Shown piece by piece: positions 1-7,129 of a DNA stretch of 38,068 nt. The position numbers were made by a program, and so were the translations under genes. Position 1 is the first letter of the stretch. The number at the start of each line of letters is the position of its first letter. The notes beneath the pieces were generated by a model, which was not told the DNA's origin, made no database searches, and was given only the letters and a program-made list of their open reading frames with translations. Source of the stretch: an uncultured Verrucomicrobia subdivision 3 bacterium (lineage in GTDB: Bacteria > Verrucomicrobiota > Verrucomicrobiae > Limisphaerales > UBA11358); assembly GCA_903847285.1 (NCBI GenBank), contig CAINDH010000032.1, positions 1-38,068 on the forward strand, in the 5' to 3' direction.

Positions 1-45
1 ACCGCCTTCTGTGTCATAAAAAGTTTATTCCCTGCCTGCCCGCCA

Positions 46-471
46 TTACGACTTCAGTATATCGCCCTCAACATCAGATGCCTCGATGCACAACCGACCA
101 CGGAACAATCCCACCGGCTCTAGTTTGATTTTTTCTGGCTGACAAAAAGTCACTGATAGCGAGTCCCCGCTGACCCAATAAATGGCATCTTGGCGAAACC
201 GCACCGCCAGTTCACAACTTACAATCAGCGGCAACTCGACCGCCCACCCCGGTTCGGCATGGTTGGTTTCCGGCGAATAACCAGTGAGCCGCATCTGCCA
301 TGCGCCCGTCGCCACCAGTTCCGCCTTGAGCCGGCGGTCCGCCGCCAGATTTTGGGCTGCAGTCCACACTTCGCCGGTGGTGGCGTAGGCGGTGATGATG
401 GCAAATTCTTCCGGCCAGCTTACAACCGGAGTCGGACATTTGAATCGGGTTTGAAAATAGGCAGGATGCAC
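46..471 (-). CDS. DUF3293-like protein
   Basis: A 141-residue soluble protein of unknown function. Its N-terminal half (FAIITAY near residue 23, a run of Ala/Asn/Asp residues, then EPGWAVELP near residue 73) resembles the DUF3293 family, small cytoplasmic proteins with no known role. No signal peptide or membrane segment is visible. The start used is GTG at 471; no ATG lies in frame near it, and the Tyr-x-x-Thr-Arg-Phe stretch typical of the family's N-terminus follows directly. The gene is alone, 316 bases from the next minus-strand gene. The family assignment rests on remembered motif similarity, so it is moderate; that this frame is coding is fairly safe. Confidence 0.65.
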   Translation of the reverse strand: MHPAYFQTRFKCPTPVVSWPEEFAIITAYATTGEVWTAAQNLAADRRLKAELVATGAWQMRLTGYSPETNHAEPGWAVELPLIVSCELAVRFRQDAIYWVSGDSLSVTFCQPEKIKLEPVGLFRGRLCIEASDVEGDILKS

Positions 472-787
472 GCGTGGAAGTCATCATTCCACCCGGCCCA
501 CAGCAAAACAACCAAATTACTACAAGCTTCATCCAGACAACCCGCCCTCCGAACCGCCAGCCGCGAATTTCTCCGCGTGACCTTCGGCGACGTGTCCGCC
601 GCCGAGCGCCAGCAGGTCCGAAAAGATTTGGAAGCATATTGCTTCCTGGACTCCCTCGGCATGGTTCAAATCGTGGACCAACTTGGATGGCTTGGAACTG
701 ATTGTTGATCATTCGGGCTGGAGAGCATCAACTCTTCAGTGATGCTATGGCATGTTGATCGGCCTCGTTGATTGACCACCACCGGTG
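472..787. other. intergenic region, no supported gene
   Basis: This 316-base stretch separates two minus-strand genes. A plus-strand frame is open from an ATG at 466 to 708 (80 codons); its last 50 codons look protein-like, but its start overlaps the divergent gene and no ribosome site or family is recognisable. A small inverted repeat (724-730 with 740-746, seven pairs, 9-base loop) lies about 40 bases beyond the stop of the next gene, with no T-run, so it is at best a weak transcript end. Confidence 0.4.
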
Positions 788-1210
788 CTAACTTTGCCTT
801 TTGATTTTACCCAGGATGACTTGCTTCAACTCGGCGGCAAGATGTTCTTTGCTGGGGACTTCATAAGTATAATACCGGTCGCTTTGACCGGGCTGATCGC
901 CGGCATCGTCGTCTTCATCATCGTATTCACCGTCATCATCCTCAATCTCATCCACACATTCGCACTCCAACAACAGGTCCCGCGGGTTGGTGTTTTGCCA
1001 CAGCTGCTCGCGTTCTTCCGCCGTCAATTCCAGCCCGGCAAAGGCCACAAGATTGATCGACGGACCATCCATCAGAGTGCCCTGAAATTGAAAGGTGTCA
1101 CTTGGCTCCGCCTCGGCCGGTTGTTCCGAGATACCCGACACCAAGTCAACCGGCTCAGTGGGCTGCGGTGGCGGAACGGCCTTTTCGGTTTTCGATTTAT
1201 TTTTGCTCAT
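788..1210 (-). CDS. acidic hypothetical protein
   Basis: A 140-residue protein that I do not recognise. It begins with a Lys/Ser-rich stretch (MSKNKSKTEK), continues through a Pro/Glu-rich linker, has a more ordered segment around residues 45-85 (SINLVAFAGLELTAEEREQL), then a highly acidic run of Asp/Glu at about 88-107, and ends in a basic helix-like tail. There is no signal peptide, Cys motif or membrane segment. The ATG at 1210 is the obvious start. The composition suggests a cytoplasmic protein with a flexible acidic arm, perhaps binding a protein or cation; that is inference only. It stands alone between two intergenic gaps of over 300 bases. Confidence 0.6.
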   Translation of the reverse strand: MSKNKSKTEKAVPPPQPTEPVDLVSGISEQPAEAEPSDTFQFQGTLMDGPSINLVAFAGLELTAEEREQLWQNTNPRDLLLECECVDEIEDDDGEYDDEDDDAGDQPGQSDRYYTYEVPSKEHLAAELKQVILGKIKRQS

Positions 1211-1545
1211 AGTCCTTCTACCAATAGCCTAAAACTATTTGGCGGTTAATACCTCGGGACATTCCGGTCAATGTGGCCTTGCCTCGATTTGGTGGACAGG
1301 GAGTGAATGCATGAGCCATGTTTTAATGTATTGAGATTCCTAGTCCATAGTGGATTCGCAACCGGGCACGCTGCGAAAACGCGCCCGGTCGTAAAAAATT
1401 CCCAACCATTCAAAAATCGCCGCGCACCCCTGTTTGGCGGTGCTGCCAGTAGTAGTCGGGGCAACCCCTGATCCATTTCCAAAGTTGGAACCGACTATTT
1501 CGAGCCGAACGTAGGCCGACACTCTGATGTCGACCTGCGACTCGA
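1211..1545. other. intergenic region with a palindromic element
   Basis: A 335-base gap between proS (whose stop lies at its right end) and the acidic hypothetical gene. The short minus-strand frames here have no protein-like composition. Its only structured part is the hairpin at 1511-1538 just beyond the proS stop. It presumably holds the promoter of the gene at 788-1210, but I cannot pick out convincing -35/-10 boxes. Confidence 0.5.
1511..1538. repeat. palindromic element after proS
   Basis: Two 11-base arms (1511-1521 and 1528-1538) pair at 9 of 11 positions around a 6-base loop; in one strand's RNA the two mismatches become G-U pairs. It begins 7 bases beyond the proS stop codon. No T-run follows on the minus strand, so it is either a 3'-end-stabilising hairpin or one copy of a dispersed REP-like palindrome. 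Confidence 0.5.
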
Positions 1546-3258
1546 TTAAGCTTTGATAAGTTTTAGAACAGTCTCAACTGCGGCTTCAATCTTCACCGCC
1601 GAAAACACAGCGTTGCGCGGCTTGATTTCCACTTCGCCTTTCGCCAGCGATTTTTCACCAAGCGCGATGCGGATGGGAAAACCGACGAGGTCAGCATCCT
1701 TGAATTTCACGCCAGGACGTTCATCGCGGTCGTCGAGAATCACGTCCACACCTTGGGCGGTAAGTTCGGCGTAAAATTTTTCCGCAAGTTGCATCGCCTG
1801 ACTGTCGGGCGCGACAGCGAGCGGTGTGATGCATACTTGATACGGAGCAACGCTCAACGGCCAGATGACGCCGTCCTTGTCGTTGCCCTGTTCGATGACC
1901 GCCTGCAATGTCCGCGTGACGCCGATGCCGTAGCAACCCATGACCAACGGCTTGCGCGAACCGTCCGCATCGAGGAATGTGGCATTCAGTTTCTCGCTGT
2001 ATTTCGTGCCGAGCTTGAAGACGTGGCCTACTTCAATCGCGCGGCGAATTTTCAGCGGTTTGGCACACTTGCCGCACGGCTCGCCAGCAGTGACGGTGCG
2101 CAGGTCAAACCATTCGGTTACTTTGATGTCGCGCTCGATGGAAACATTCTTCAAATGGAAACCATCTTCATTCGCGCCGGTGGTCATGTCGTTTGCGCCG
2201 CGTAGTCGTTCGTCGGCATAAATTCTCACATCAGCGGGAACATTCACGACGGCACCAAGCGAACCAGGCTTCGCGCCAAGTGTCGCCACACATTCTTCCG
2301 GCGTCGCTGGCCGCACTTCCACGGCACCGGTGCGCGCCATAAGTTTCGTCTCGTTCAACTGATCGTCGCCGCGAATCAAAATTAAAATCGTTTTTGAATC
2401 CGCTACATAGACGAGCGTCTTGATCTGACGATTCGCCGGAACTTTGTATGGATCTTTGCACAACGCTTCAATCGTGACCACGCCGGGCGTGGCAAATTTT
2501 TCAATCGCTGCACCGATTTCGCGCGGCGCTGTTTTGGGAATGCCACTCGTGGCTTTCTCGATGTTCGCCGCGTAGCCGCAGGCTTCGCAATAGACGACGT
2601 CGTTTTCGCCGGTTTCGGCGGGAACCATGAATTCGTGCGAATAATTTCCGCCGATGACGCCGGTGTCAGCTTCAACGGGGAACGCCTGCAAGCCGCAGCG
2701 CGCGAAGATGCGTTTGTAGGCCTCATACATCTTGTGGTAGCTCGCCATGGCGTTCTCATCCGTGGTGTCGAAAGAATAGGCGTCTTTCATGATGAATTCC
2801 TTGGCGCGCATCAGGCCGAAGCGCGGGCGGATTTCATCGCGGAATTTGGTGCTGACCTGATAGAAATTTTTTGGAAGCTGGCGGTAGGAATTAATTTCAC
2901 CGGCAGCCAATGTGGTGATGACTTCCTCGGCGGTCGGACTCAAAAACCATTCGCGGTTAGAGCCGTCTTTGACTTTGAACAAAACGTCCTTGGCGGTTTC
3001 GGCGCGTCCGCTTTGCTCCCAAATTTCTTTTGGCTGGAGTGCGGGCATTAGAACTTCGATGGCTCCGGCTCGGTCCATTTCCTCGCGGATGATGTTCTCG
3101 ACCTTGCGCAAGGCCCGCAGGCCGAGTGGCAGAAAAGTATAGACGCCGCCAGCGAGTTTGCGGATGAGGCCGGCGCGCAACAGCAGTTTGTGGGAAAGAA
3201 TTTCCGCGTCAGACGGAGCTTCGCGGAGCGTAGGAATCAGAGTTTGTGTCCACTTCAT
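1546..3258 (-). CDS. proS: prolyl-tRNA synthetase (ProRS)
   Basis: Charges tRNA-Pro with proline in the cytoplasm (class II aminoacyl-tRNA synthetase). The 570-residue length and the order of parts match the bacterial-type enzyme: N-terminal class II core from MKWTQTLIPTLREAP, motif 1 around LRKVENIIREEMDRAGA, motif 2 around STKFRDEIRPRFGLMRAKEF, the bacterial insertion (editing) domain at about 225-385 and, after it, motif 3 near GCYGIGVTRTLQAVIEQ. The C-terminal anticodon-binding domain begins near residue 470 (APYQVCITPLA) and includes VILDDRDERPGVKFKDADL. The ATG at 3258 gives the standard N-terminus. It lies 48 bases downstream of the FAH-family gene and may share its transcript. Nothing looks truncated. 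Confidence 0.97.
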   Translation of the reverse strand: MKWTQTLIPTLREAPSDAEILSHKLLLRAGLIRKLAGGVYTFLPLGLRALRKVENIIREEMDRAGAIEVLMPALQPKEIWEQSGRAETAKDVLFKVKDGSNREWFLSPTAEEVITTLAAGEINSYRQLPKNFYQVSTKFRDEIRPRFGLMRAKEFIMKDAYSFDTTDENAMASYHKMYEAYKRIFARCGLQAFPVEADTGVIGGNYSHEFMVPAETGENDVVYCEACGYAANIEKATSGIPKTAPREIGAAIEKFATPGVVTIEALCKDPYKVPANRQIKTLVYVADSKTILILIRGDDQLNETKLMARTGAVEVRPATPEECVATLGAKPGSLGAVVNVPADVRIYADERLRGANDMTTGANEDGFHLKNVSIERDIKVTEWFDLRTVTAGEPCGKCAKPLKIRRAIEVGHVFKLGTKYSEKLNATFLDADGSRKPLVMGCYGIGVTRTLQAVIEQGNDKDGVIWPLSVAPYQVCITPLAVAPDSQAMQLAEKFYAELTAQGVDVILDDRDERPGVKFKDADLVGFPIRIALGEKSLAKGEVEIKPRNAVFSAVKIEAAVETVLKLIKA

Positions 3259-3306
3259 GTGGCGGACAGATTAACAACAAAGGCTGAACGGAACGAAGTT
3301 TTTTTC

Positions 3307-4062
3307 TCACTTCACCGTATTGATGAGCGGTGCCATTCCCTGAATCCGAACCTCCAACTTGTCGCCGCTTTGAATAGGACCGACGCCACTGGGTGTGCCG
3401 GTGAGAATCACATCGCCGGGCAGCAGCGTCATGTTCGTGGAGACGAAGCTGACAATTTGCGCGGGCTTGAAAATGAGTTGGCTGGTGTTTGAGTTTTGGC
3501 AGAGCTGACCATTTTGAAATTGCTGGATGTTCAAATGGTTCGGATCAATCTGCGTCTCTACATACGGGCCAAGTGGCGTGAAGGTGTCAAACGATTTACA
3601 ACGCGCCCATTGGCCATCTGCCTTCTGGATGTGACGGTCGCTAATGTCCTGCGCGGCGGTGTAGCCGAAGATGTAGCGCGAAGCCTGCGTGGGCGACACG
3701 TTGCGAATCTTGCGACCGATGACAATTGCCAGCTCCGCCTCAAAATCCGTGCGATGTTGCGGAAAAGGAATTTCAATTTTCCCGCCATCTGCCAACAGTG
3801 AGGTCGTGGCTTTGAACCAGATGAGCGGCTCCTTCGGCAGTTCGCGTCCCATCTCGCGTGCGTGGTCGTGGTAGTTTATGCCCACAGCAATAATCTTGGA
3901 CGGCACGACCGGAACAAGCGTCTTCACGCCCTTGCGCGGCGTGGGTTTGCGCTCGAAGGAGGGCGAGCCAAAGATGTCGCTACAAGCGCGAAAGATTTGC
4001 CCGTCCACCACTTTGGCGTAGAAAACTTCTAATCCTTTTTGAAAACGTCCGATGGCAGCCAT
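3307..4062 (-). CDS. fumarylacetoacetate hydrolase family protein
   Basis: A 251-residue cytoplasmic enzyme of the FAH superfamily, which includes fumarylpyruvate and acylpyruvate hydrolases and 2-hydroxyhepta-2,4-diene-1,7-dioate isomerases. Family marks are IIAVGINYHDHAREMG (residues 56-71), the metal-binding acidic cluster in DFEAELAIVIGR (near 106-117), the conserved Asp in AAQDISDR and the closing GTPSGVGP loop near 221-228. The short N-terminal segment before the core is usual for the acylpyruvase-type subgroup. The substrate cannot be read from the sequence; the neighbour proS gives no pathway hint. It is transcribed toward proS and divergent from the small plus-strand gene at 4163. 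Acylpyruvate hydrolysis or oxaloacetate decarboxylation are both possible. Confidence 0.9.
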   Translation of the reverse strand: MAAIGRFQKGLEVFYAKVVDGQIFRACSDIFGSPSFERKPTPRKGVKTLVPVVPSKIIAVGINYHDHAREMGRELPKEPLIWFKATTSLLADGGKIEIPFPQHRTDFEAELAIVIGRKIRNVSPTQASRYIFGYTAAQDISDRHIQKADGQWARCKSFDTFTPLGPYVETQIDPNHLNIQQFQNGQLCQNSNTSQLIFKPAQIVSFVSTNMTLLPGDVILTGTPSGVGPIQSGDKLEVRIQGMAPLINTVK

Positions 4063-4162
4063 TGGTAATTTTAGATTTTCGATTGACGATTTAGCCGTGG
4101 CCAGAAGTCTGCCGCTTAAATCCTGAATCGCAAACCGTAAATTGCGGGCGCGGCTTGCCGAA

Positions 4163-4321
4163 ATGAAAGCATGGCGCTACATTGCGCGCGTGAACGGGCT
4201 GACAAAACAGGAAATCACCGTTTTGACGCTGGTAGCCGCGCTGCTGCTGGTGGGATTATTTGTGAAGCATTACCGCGATGCCAATCCTACCGTCGCCGTC
4301 GCACCGCCCGCCAACCACTGA
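4163..4321 (+). CDS. 52-residue single-pass membrane microprotein
   Basis: A short gene with one clear hydrophobic helix. The product starts MKAWRYIARVNGLTKQE, continues with a Leu/Val/Ala-rich transmembrane stretch at about residues 19-34 (ITVLTLVAALLLVGLF), then KHYRDAN and a Pro/Ala-rich tail. The basic N-terminus suggests N-in topology with a short tail outside, or an uncleaved anchor. No Shine-Dalgarno is seen before the ATG. Its stop codon lies one base before the ATG of the next gene (TGATATG), a spacing that suggests translational coupling and a shared operon with the Minf_1886-type gene. I know no family for it; coding status rests on composition, tight spacing and the plausible membrane helix. 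Confidence 0.6.
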   Translation: MKAWRYIARVNGLTKQEITVLTLVAALLLVGLFVKHYRDANPTVAVAPPANH

Positions 4322-4322
4322 T

Positions 4323-4739
4323 ATGCAAGAAGTCAATTTTGATGAAGCGCTGGACTTGCTCCTCGCCAAAGATTCGCGCTACGCGCGAGATGCCTACCAT
4401 TTTTTGCGCGAGTCACTCGATTTCACGCAGAAACTCATCAGCAAAGAAAACAAAGGCAAGGTGCGCCACGTCACCGGGCAGGAACTGCTCGAAGGCATCC
4501 GGCAGCACGCCCTCCAGCAATTCGGTCCGATGACGGTGACTGTATTTGAAGAATGGGGCATCCGCACCGGACAAGACTTTGGCGAAATGGTTTTCAACAT
4601 GGTCGAGAACAGCCTCCTCGCCAAGACCGAGAAAGATTCCCGCGAAGATTTTCAGGTGAGCTACGACTTTACCGAAGCGTTTCTAAAACCTTTTTGGCCG
4701 GAAAGCAAACTCAAGGCCGCCAAAACAGCTGCCAAATAA
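4323..4739 (+). CDS. Minf_1886 family protein
   Basis: A 138-residue soluble protein resembling the Minf_1886 family, a conserved protein of Verrucomicrobiota and Planctomycetota with no assigned function. The typical N-terminus is seen (MQEVNFDEALDLLLAKDSRY, then ARDAYHFLRESLDFTQKL), followed by HVTGQELLEGIRQHALQQFG and the segment with TVFEEWGIRTGQDFGEMVF. Upstream ATG 4278 is in frame, but the residues it would add are low-complexity Pro/Ser and overlap the preceding gene, so ATG 4323 is chosen. The gene ends in an Ala/Lys tail whose last codons were duplicated together with the stop codon (see the 17-bp repeat). It follows the microprotein gene by one base and precedes rpsB on the same strand by 281 bases. 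Confidence 0.85.
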   Translation: MQEVNFDEALDLLLAKDSRYARDAYHFLRESLDFTQKLISKENKGKVRHVTGQELLEGIRQHALQQFGPMTVTVFEEWGIRTGQDFGEMVFNMVENSLLAKTEKDSREDFQVSYDFTEAFLKPFWPESKLKAAKTAAK

Positions 4740-4755
4740 AAACAGCTGCCAAATA
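4722..4755 (+). repeat. 17-bp perfect tandem duplication over a stop codon
   Basis: Copies at 4722-4738 and 4739-4755 are identical. The TAA of the Minf_1886-type gene spans the junction, so the second copy is untranslated. The unit length is not a multiple of three. This looks like a recent slip-strand duplication. Confidence 0.9.
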
Positions 4756-4912
4756 GTCGGTCCACCCATGGCAACCCCCTGCTCTGGTGCTATTTTTCCC
4801 CTCAAAACAACCGTTCCCGCTTCAAAATAAAGATTGTCGCCGAGGCGTTCTCTGGTAGATTGCGTTTCCTCTTTCAACAGAATTTCTGGTGGGGAGGAAA
4901 ACGGCCTTCAAG

Positions 4913-4976
4913 TTGCCTTCGTGTGAAAGCAAGCGGCCATAATAACACCAAATAAAAATCCTGTGTTCCGCAGGAT
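4913..4976 (+). promoter_or_regulatory. possible rpsB promoter and leader hairpin
   Basis: A TTGCCT box at 4913-4918 and a CATAAT box at 4938-4943, 19 bases apart, could form a sigma-70-type promoter ahead of rpsB. Just after it, six-base arms at 4958-4963 and 4971-4976 form a hairpin with a 7-base loop in the leader, about 45 bases before the start codon. Many bacteria regulate rpsB through S2 binding to its leader; whether this hairpin does so is inference. The spacing of the promoter boxes is longer than ideal. Confidence 0.3.
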
Positions 4977-5020
4977 GCCGTGAATAAATCGCGGTTTTAA
5001 CCAACGGAAAATTAGCAAGC

Positions 5021-5776
5021 ATGAGCACTACTATCGGAGTCAAAGAATTGTTGGACGCTGGCGTCCATTTCGGCCATCAAACCAAGCGCTGGAACCCCAA
5101 GATGAAACCGTTCATCTTCGATGCGCGCAACGGCATTCACATCATTGATCTGAGCAAGACCGAGGCGCAGTTGCATACGGCCTTGAACTTCCTCAGCACC
5201 ACCGTCCGCAAAGGCGGCAAAATCCTTTTCGTCGGCACCAAGAAACAGGCGCAGCTGACCGTCAAAGAAATCGCCAAGGAAACCGGTCAGATGTTTGTGA
5301 CCGAACGTTGGCTCGGCGGCACACTCACCAACTACGCCACCGTCAAGACCTCCATCAAGCGCCTCAAAGAAATTGAACGCATGGATGCGGACGGCTCCAT
5401 CAAAGATTACGTCAAGCAGGAACAGGCCGTCATCCACCGTGAAGGTGCGCGCTTGACCAAGTATTTCGACGGTCTCCGTGATTTGGACAAAATGCCTGCC
5501 GCCATGTTCGTTGTGGACGTGAAGCGCGAACACAACGCCGTGGCTGAAGCCCGCAAGTTGAATATCCCCGTCGTGGCCCTCGTGGACACGAACAGCGATC
5601 CCGACCTCGCCGATTATCCGATCGCCGCGAACGACGACGCTATCCGTTCCGTCCGCCTCATCCTGCAGGCCATCTCCCAGACCATCACGCAGGCCCGCGC
5701 GGAATTCGAATCCAAGAAATCCCGCAAGGTGAATGAAGAAGCCCCGGCTGCCGAAGCCGCCGCTGTCGCTGCATAA
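5021..5776 (+). CDS. rpsB: 30S ribosomal protein S2
   Basis: Small-subunit ribosomal protein S2, needed for S1 docking near the mRNA platform. The 251-residue product carries the S2 signature from the start (VKELLDAGVHFGHQTKRWNP), the central ILFVGTKKQAQ and TERWLGGTLTNY motifs, the coiled-coil insert around residues 105-140, and VALVDTNSDPDLADYPIAAN near 185. The extra C-terminal Ala/Glu-rich tail is a common lineage-specific extension. ATG 5021 gives the family's usual N-terminus; the upstream region has only a weak purine stretch. It heads the classic rpsB-tsf pair, separated from tsf by an 81-base spacer with a strong hairpin. Confidence 0.98.
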   Translation: MSTTIGVKELLDAGVHFGHQTKRWNPKMKPFIFDARNGIHIIDLSKTEAQLHTALNFLSTTVRKGGKILFVGTKKQAQLTVKEIAKETGQMFVTERWLGGTLTNYATVKTSIKRLKEIERMDADGSIKDYVKQEQAVIHREGARLTKYFDGLRDLDKMPAAMFVVDVKREHNAVAEARKLNIPVVALVDTNSDPDLADYPIAANDDAIRSVRLILQAISQTITQARAEFESKKSRKVNEEAPAAEAAAVAA

Positions 5777-5785
5777 TTAAACTTC

Positions 5786-5825
5786 AACGGCGGAACGCCG
5801 GGAATTTTTCCCGCGTTCCGCCGTT
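5786..5825 (+). promoter_or_regulatory. strong rpsB-tsf intergenic hairpin
   Basis: Arms of 12 perfect pairs (5786-5797 with 5814-5825) extend inward by four more pairs after a single bulged C, with an A/T-rich loop. No T-run follows on the plus strand, so full termination is unlikely. Partial attenuation, RNA processing or mRNA protection between rpsB and tsf are the plausible roles. E. coli also carries an attenuating hairpin between these genes, but this element was judged from its own sequence. Confidence 0.75.
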
Positions 5826-5857
5826 CAACTCTCAACTAGAAACTCGTTACTAATTTT

Positions 5858-6709
5858 ATGGCTGAAATCACTGCTGCAAACGTTGCCAAGCTCCGTGAAA
5901 TGACCGGCGTTGGCATGATGGAATGCAAAAAAGCGCTCGTAGAAGCGCAAGGCAACATCGAAACCGCCATTGACAATCTCCGCAAATCCGGTGCTGCCAG
6001 TGCCGCGAAGAAAGCCACCCGCGACGCCCGCGAAGGCGTCATCGCCCAGTTCATTTCCGCCGGCGGAAAATCCGGAGTGCTCGTGGAAGTGAATTGCGAA
6101 ACCGACTTTGTCGCCCGCAACGAAGGCTTCCGCGCCTTCTGCGACGACATCGCCAAGAAGATCGCCGCCGATCCGAGCGTGAACCTCGATGCCGACCGCG
6201 AAGCCGCCGTCGGTAAGATGGGCGAGAACATCAAATTCACCCGAAATGCCCGCATGGACGTTTCCGGCAACGGCGCCGTCGCTGCCTACATCCACACCGG
6301 CGCCAAAGTCGGCGTGCTCGTCGAAGTCGGCTGCAATAACGCTGACACCGCTGGCAAAGATGAATTCAAACAACTCGTCAAAGACATCACGCTGCAAATC
6401 GCCGCTGGTTTCCCGCACGTGGTCTCCCGCGAAAATGTTTCGCCCGAAGTCATCGCCAAGGAACGCGAGATCGCCGCGAACTCCGACCGCTTGAAAGGCA
6501 AGCCCGCCGCCGCGATGGAAAAAATCCTCCAAGGCGTGCTGGATAAATTCTTCCAGACCTACTGCCTCGTGGATCAAGGCTTCGTGAAGCGCAACTCCGA
6601 AGTCAGCGTCAAAGAACACGTCGCGCAAATCAGCAAGCAATTGGGTGACGAGATCACCATCCGCCGCTTCGTCCGCTTCCAAGTCGGCGAATCCGCCGCC
6701 GCTGCTTAA
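5858..6709 (+). CDS. tsf: translation elongation factor Ts
   Basis: EF-Ts is the guanine-nucleotide exchange factor that regenerates EF-Tu-GTP in the cytoplasm. The 283-residue length is normal. The N-terminal UBA-like domain begins MAEITAANVAKLREMTG and includes GMMECKKALVEAQGNIETAI; the EF-Tu-contacting TDFVAR motif lies in VEVNCETDFVARNEGF near residues 77-92; the core domains follow, with KVGVLVEVGCNNADTA repeating the same fold. C-terminal residues KEHVAQISKQLGDEITI are also typical. The ATG at 5858 is the standard start. It is the last gene of the rpsB operon, as a clear terminator follows; pyrH, often next in other bacteria, is absent here. Confidence 0.98.
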   Translation: MAEITAANVAKLREMTGVGMMECKKALVEAQGNIETAIDNLRKSGAASAAKKATRDAREGVIAQFISAGGKSGVLVEVNCETDFVARNEGFRAFCDDIAKKIAADPSVNLDADREAAVGKMGENIKFTRNARMDVSGNGAVAAYIHTGAKVGVLVEVGCNNADTAGKDEFKQLVKDITLQIAAGFPHVVSRENVSPEVIAKEREIAANSDRLKGKPAAAMEKILQGVLDKFFQTYCLVDQGFVKRNSEVSVKEHVAQISKQLGDEITIRRFVRFQVGESAAAA

Positions 6710-6728
6710 CCGCACCGCAAAAAATTCC

Positions 6729-6757
6729 AAGGCGTCCAGCAATGGACGCCTTTTTTG
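6729..6757 (+). terminator. intrinsic terminator of rpsB-tsf
   Basis: Ten-base perfect arms (6729-6738 and 6743-6752) around a GCAA tetraloop, running into a T-run at 6751-6756. It begins 20 bases beyond the tsf stop codon and is a textbook Rho-independent terminator on the plus strand. Confidence 0.92.
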
Positions 6758-6830
6758 TTTTCTGATTTGGTAAGTGTGCCGTTACTGTTGGGCAACTGGT
6801 AGCGCATCGCCAGCCGGTTGGAAAAACTAA

Positions 6831-6959
6831 AATCTGAACCTCGGGAATAAAACTGGGACTGACCTTTTTACAAATATCATCGCTTTGCCGGAGCCAAGTT
6901 CATTGACTTTGGTCGCGCTGGGCAGCTTACTCTGTGGCTACTGTCGTTGGAAAAAATGA
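6831..6959 (+). pseudogene. remnant: PEP-CTERM sorting tail
   Basis: An open stretch of 42 codons, with no start codon, ends in a complete PEP-CTERM-like signal: LPEPSSL, then a hydrophobic segment (TLVALGSLLCGY), then the basic end CRWKK and a TGA stop at 6957-6959. Such tails direct secreted proteins to an exosortase in many Gram-negative bacteria, Verrucomicrobiota among them. The rest of the gene is missing: an in-frame TAA lies at 6828-6830 and no secretion signal is present. It sits between the two arms of a 15-bp inverted repeat. It reads as the 3' end of a lost gene for an exported protein. Confidence 0.6.
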
Positions 6960-6988
6960 AGCGGCATAAAGGTGTCAGTCCCAGTTTT
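6849..6988. repeat. 15-bp perfect inverted repeat, 110 bp apart
   Basis: The left arm at 6849-6863 (AAAACTGGGACTGAC) is the exact reverse complement of the right arm at 6974-6988. Each arm is followed on its inner side by a short CTTT-type stretch. The enclosed 110 bases hold most of the PEP-CTERM tail. No transposase and no target-site duplication are seen, so the unit is more like a non-autonomous or REP-type element than a complete insertion sequence. Confidence 0.75.
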
Positions 6989-7085
6989 GATGCGGCTCTT
7001 TTTCACCCACACGCTGCTGCCATTTCCGAGAGCACATCCACCGTGGGCCAGTGGCCGAGCAGCCACGATTCCCTTGATCTGTAGC

Positions 7086-7103
7086 AGCGGACGTGAGTCC
7101 GCT
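7086..7103. repeat. REP-like palindrome
   Basis: Perfect 7-base arms (7086-7092 and 7097-7103) around a GTGA loop, in the context AGCAGCGGACGTGAGTCCGC. It resembles short palindromes scattered through verrucomicrobial intergenic DNA. No second copy was found in this window. Confidence 0.5.
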
Positions 7104-7129
7104 CCATTCTTCCCTTCCGCCAAGCCCTG

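Noticed and set aside
466..708. 80-codon plus-strand frame beside the DUF3293-like gene
   Set aside because: Its start overlaps the divergent gene, there is no ribosome site and no known family; only part of it looks protein-like.
5825..6742. Long minus-strand open frame opposite tsf
   Set aside because: It lies opposite a full EF-Ts gene; the Gly/Asp/Phe-rich product is a mirror of its codons.
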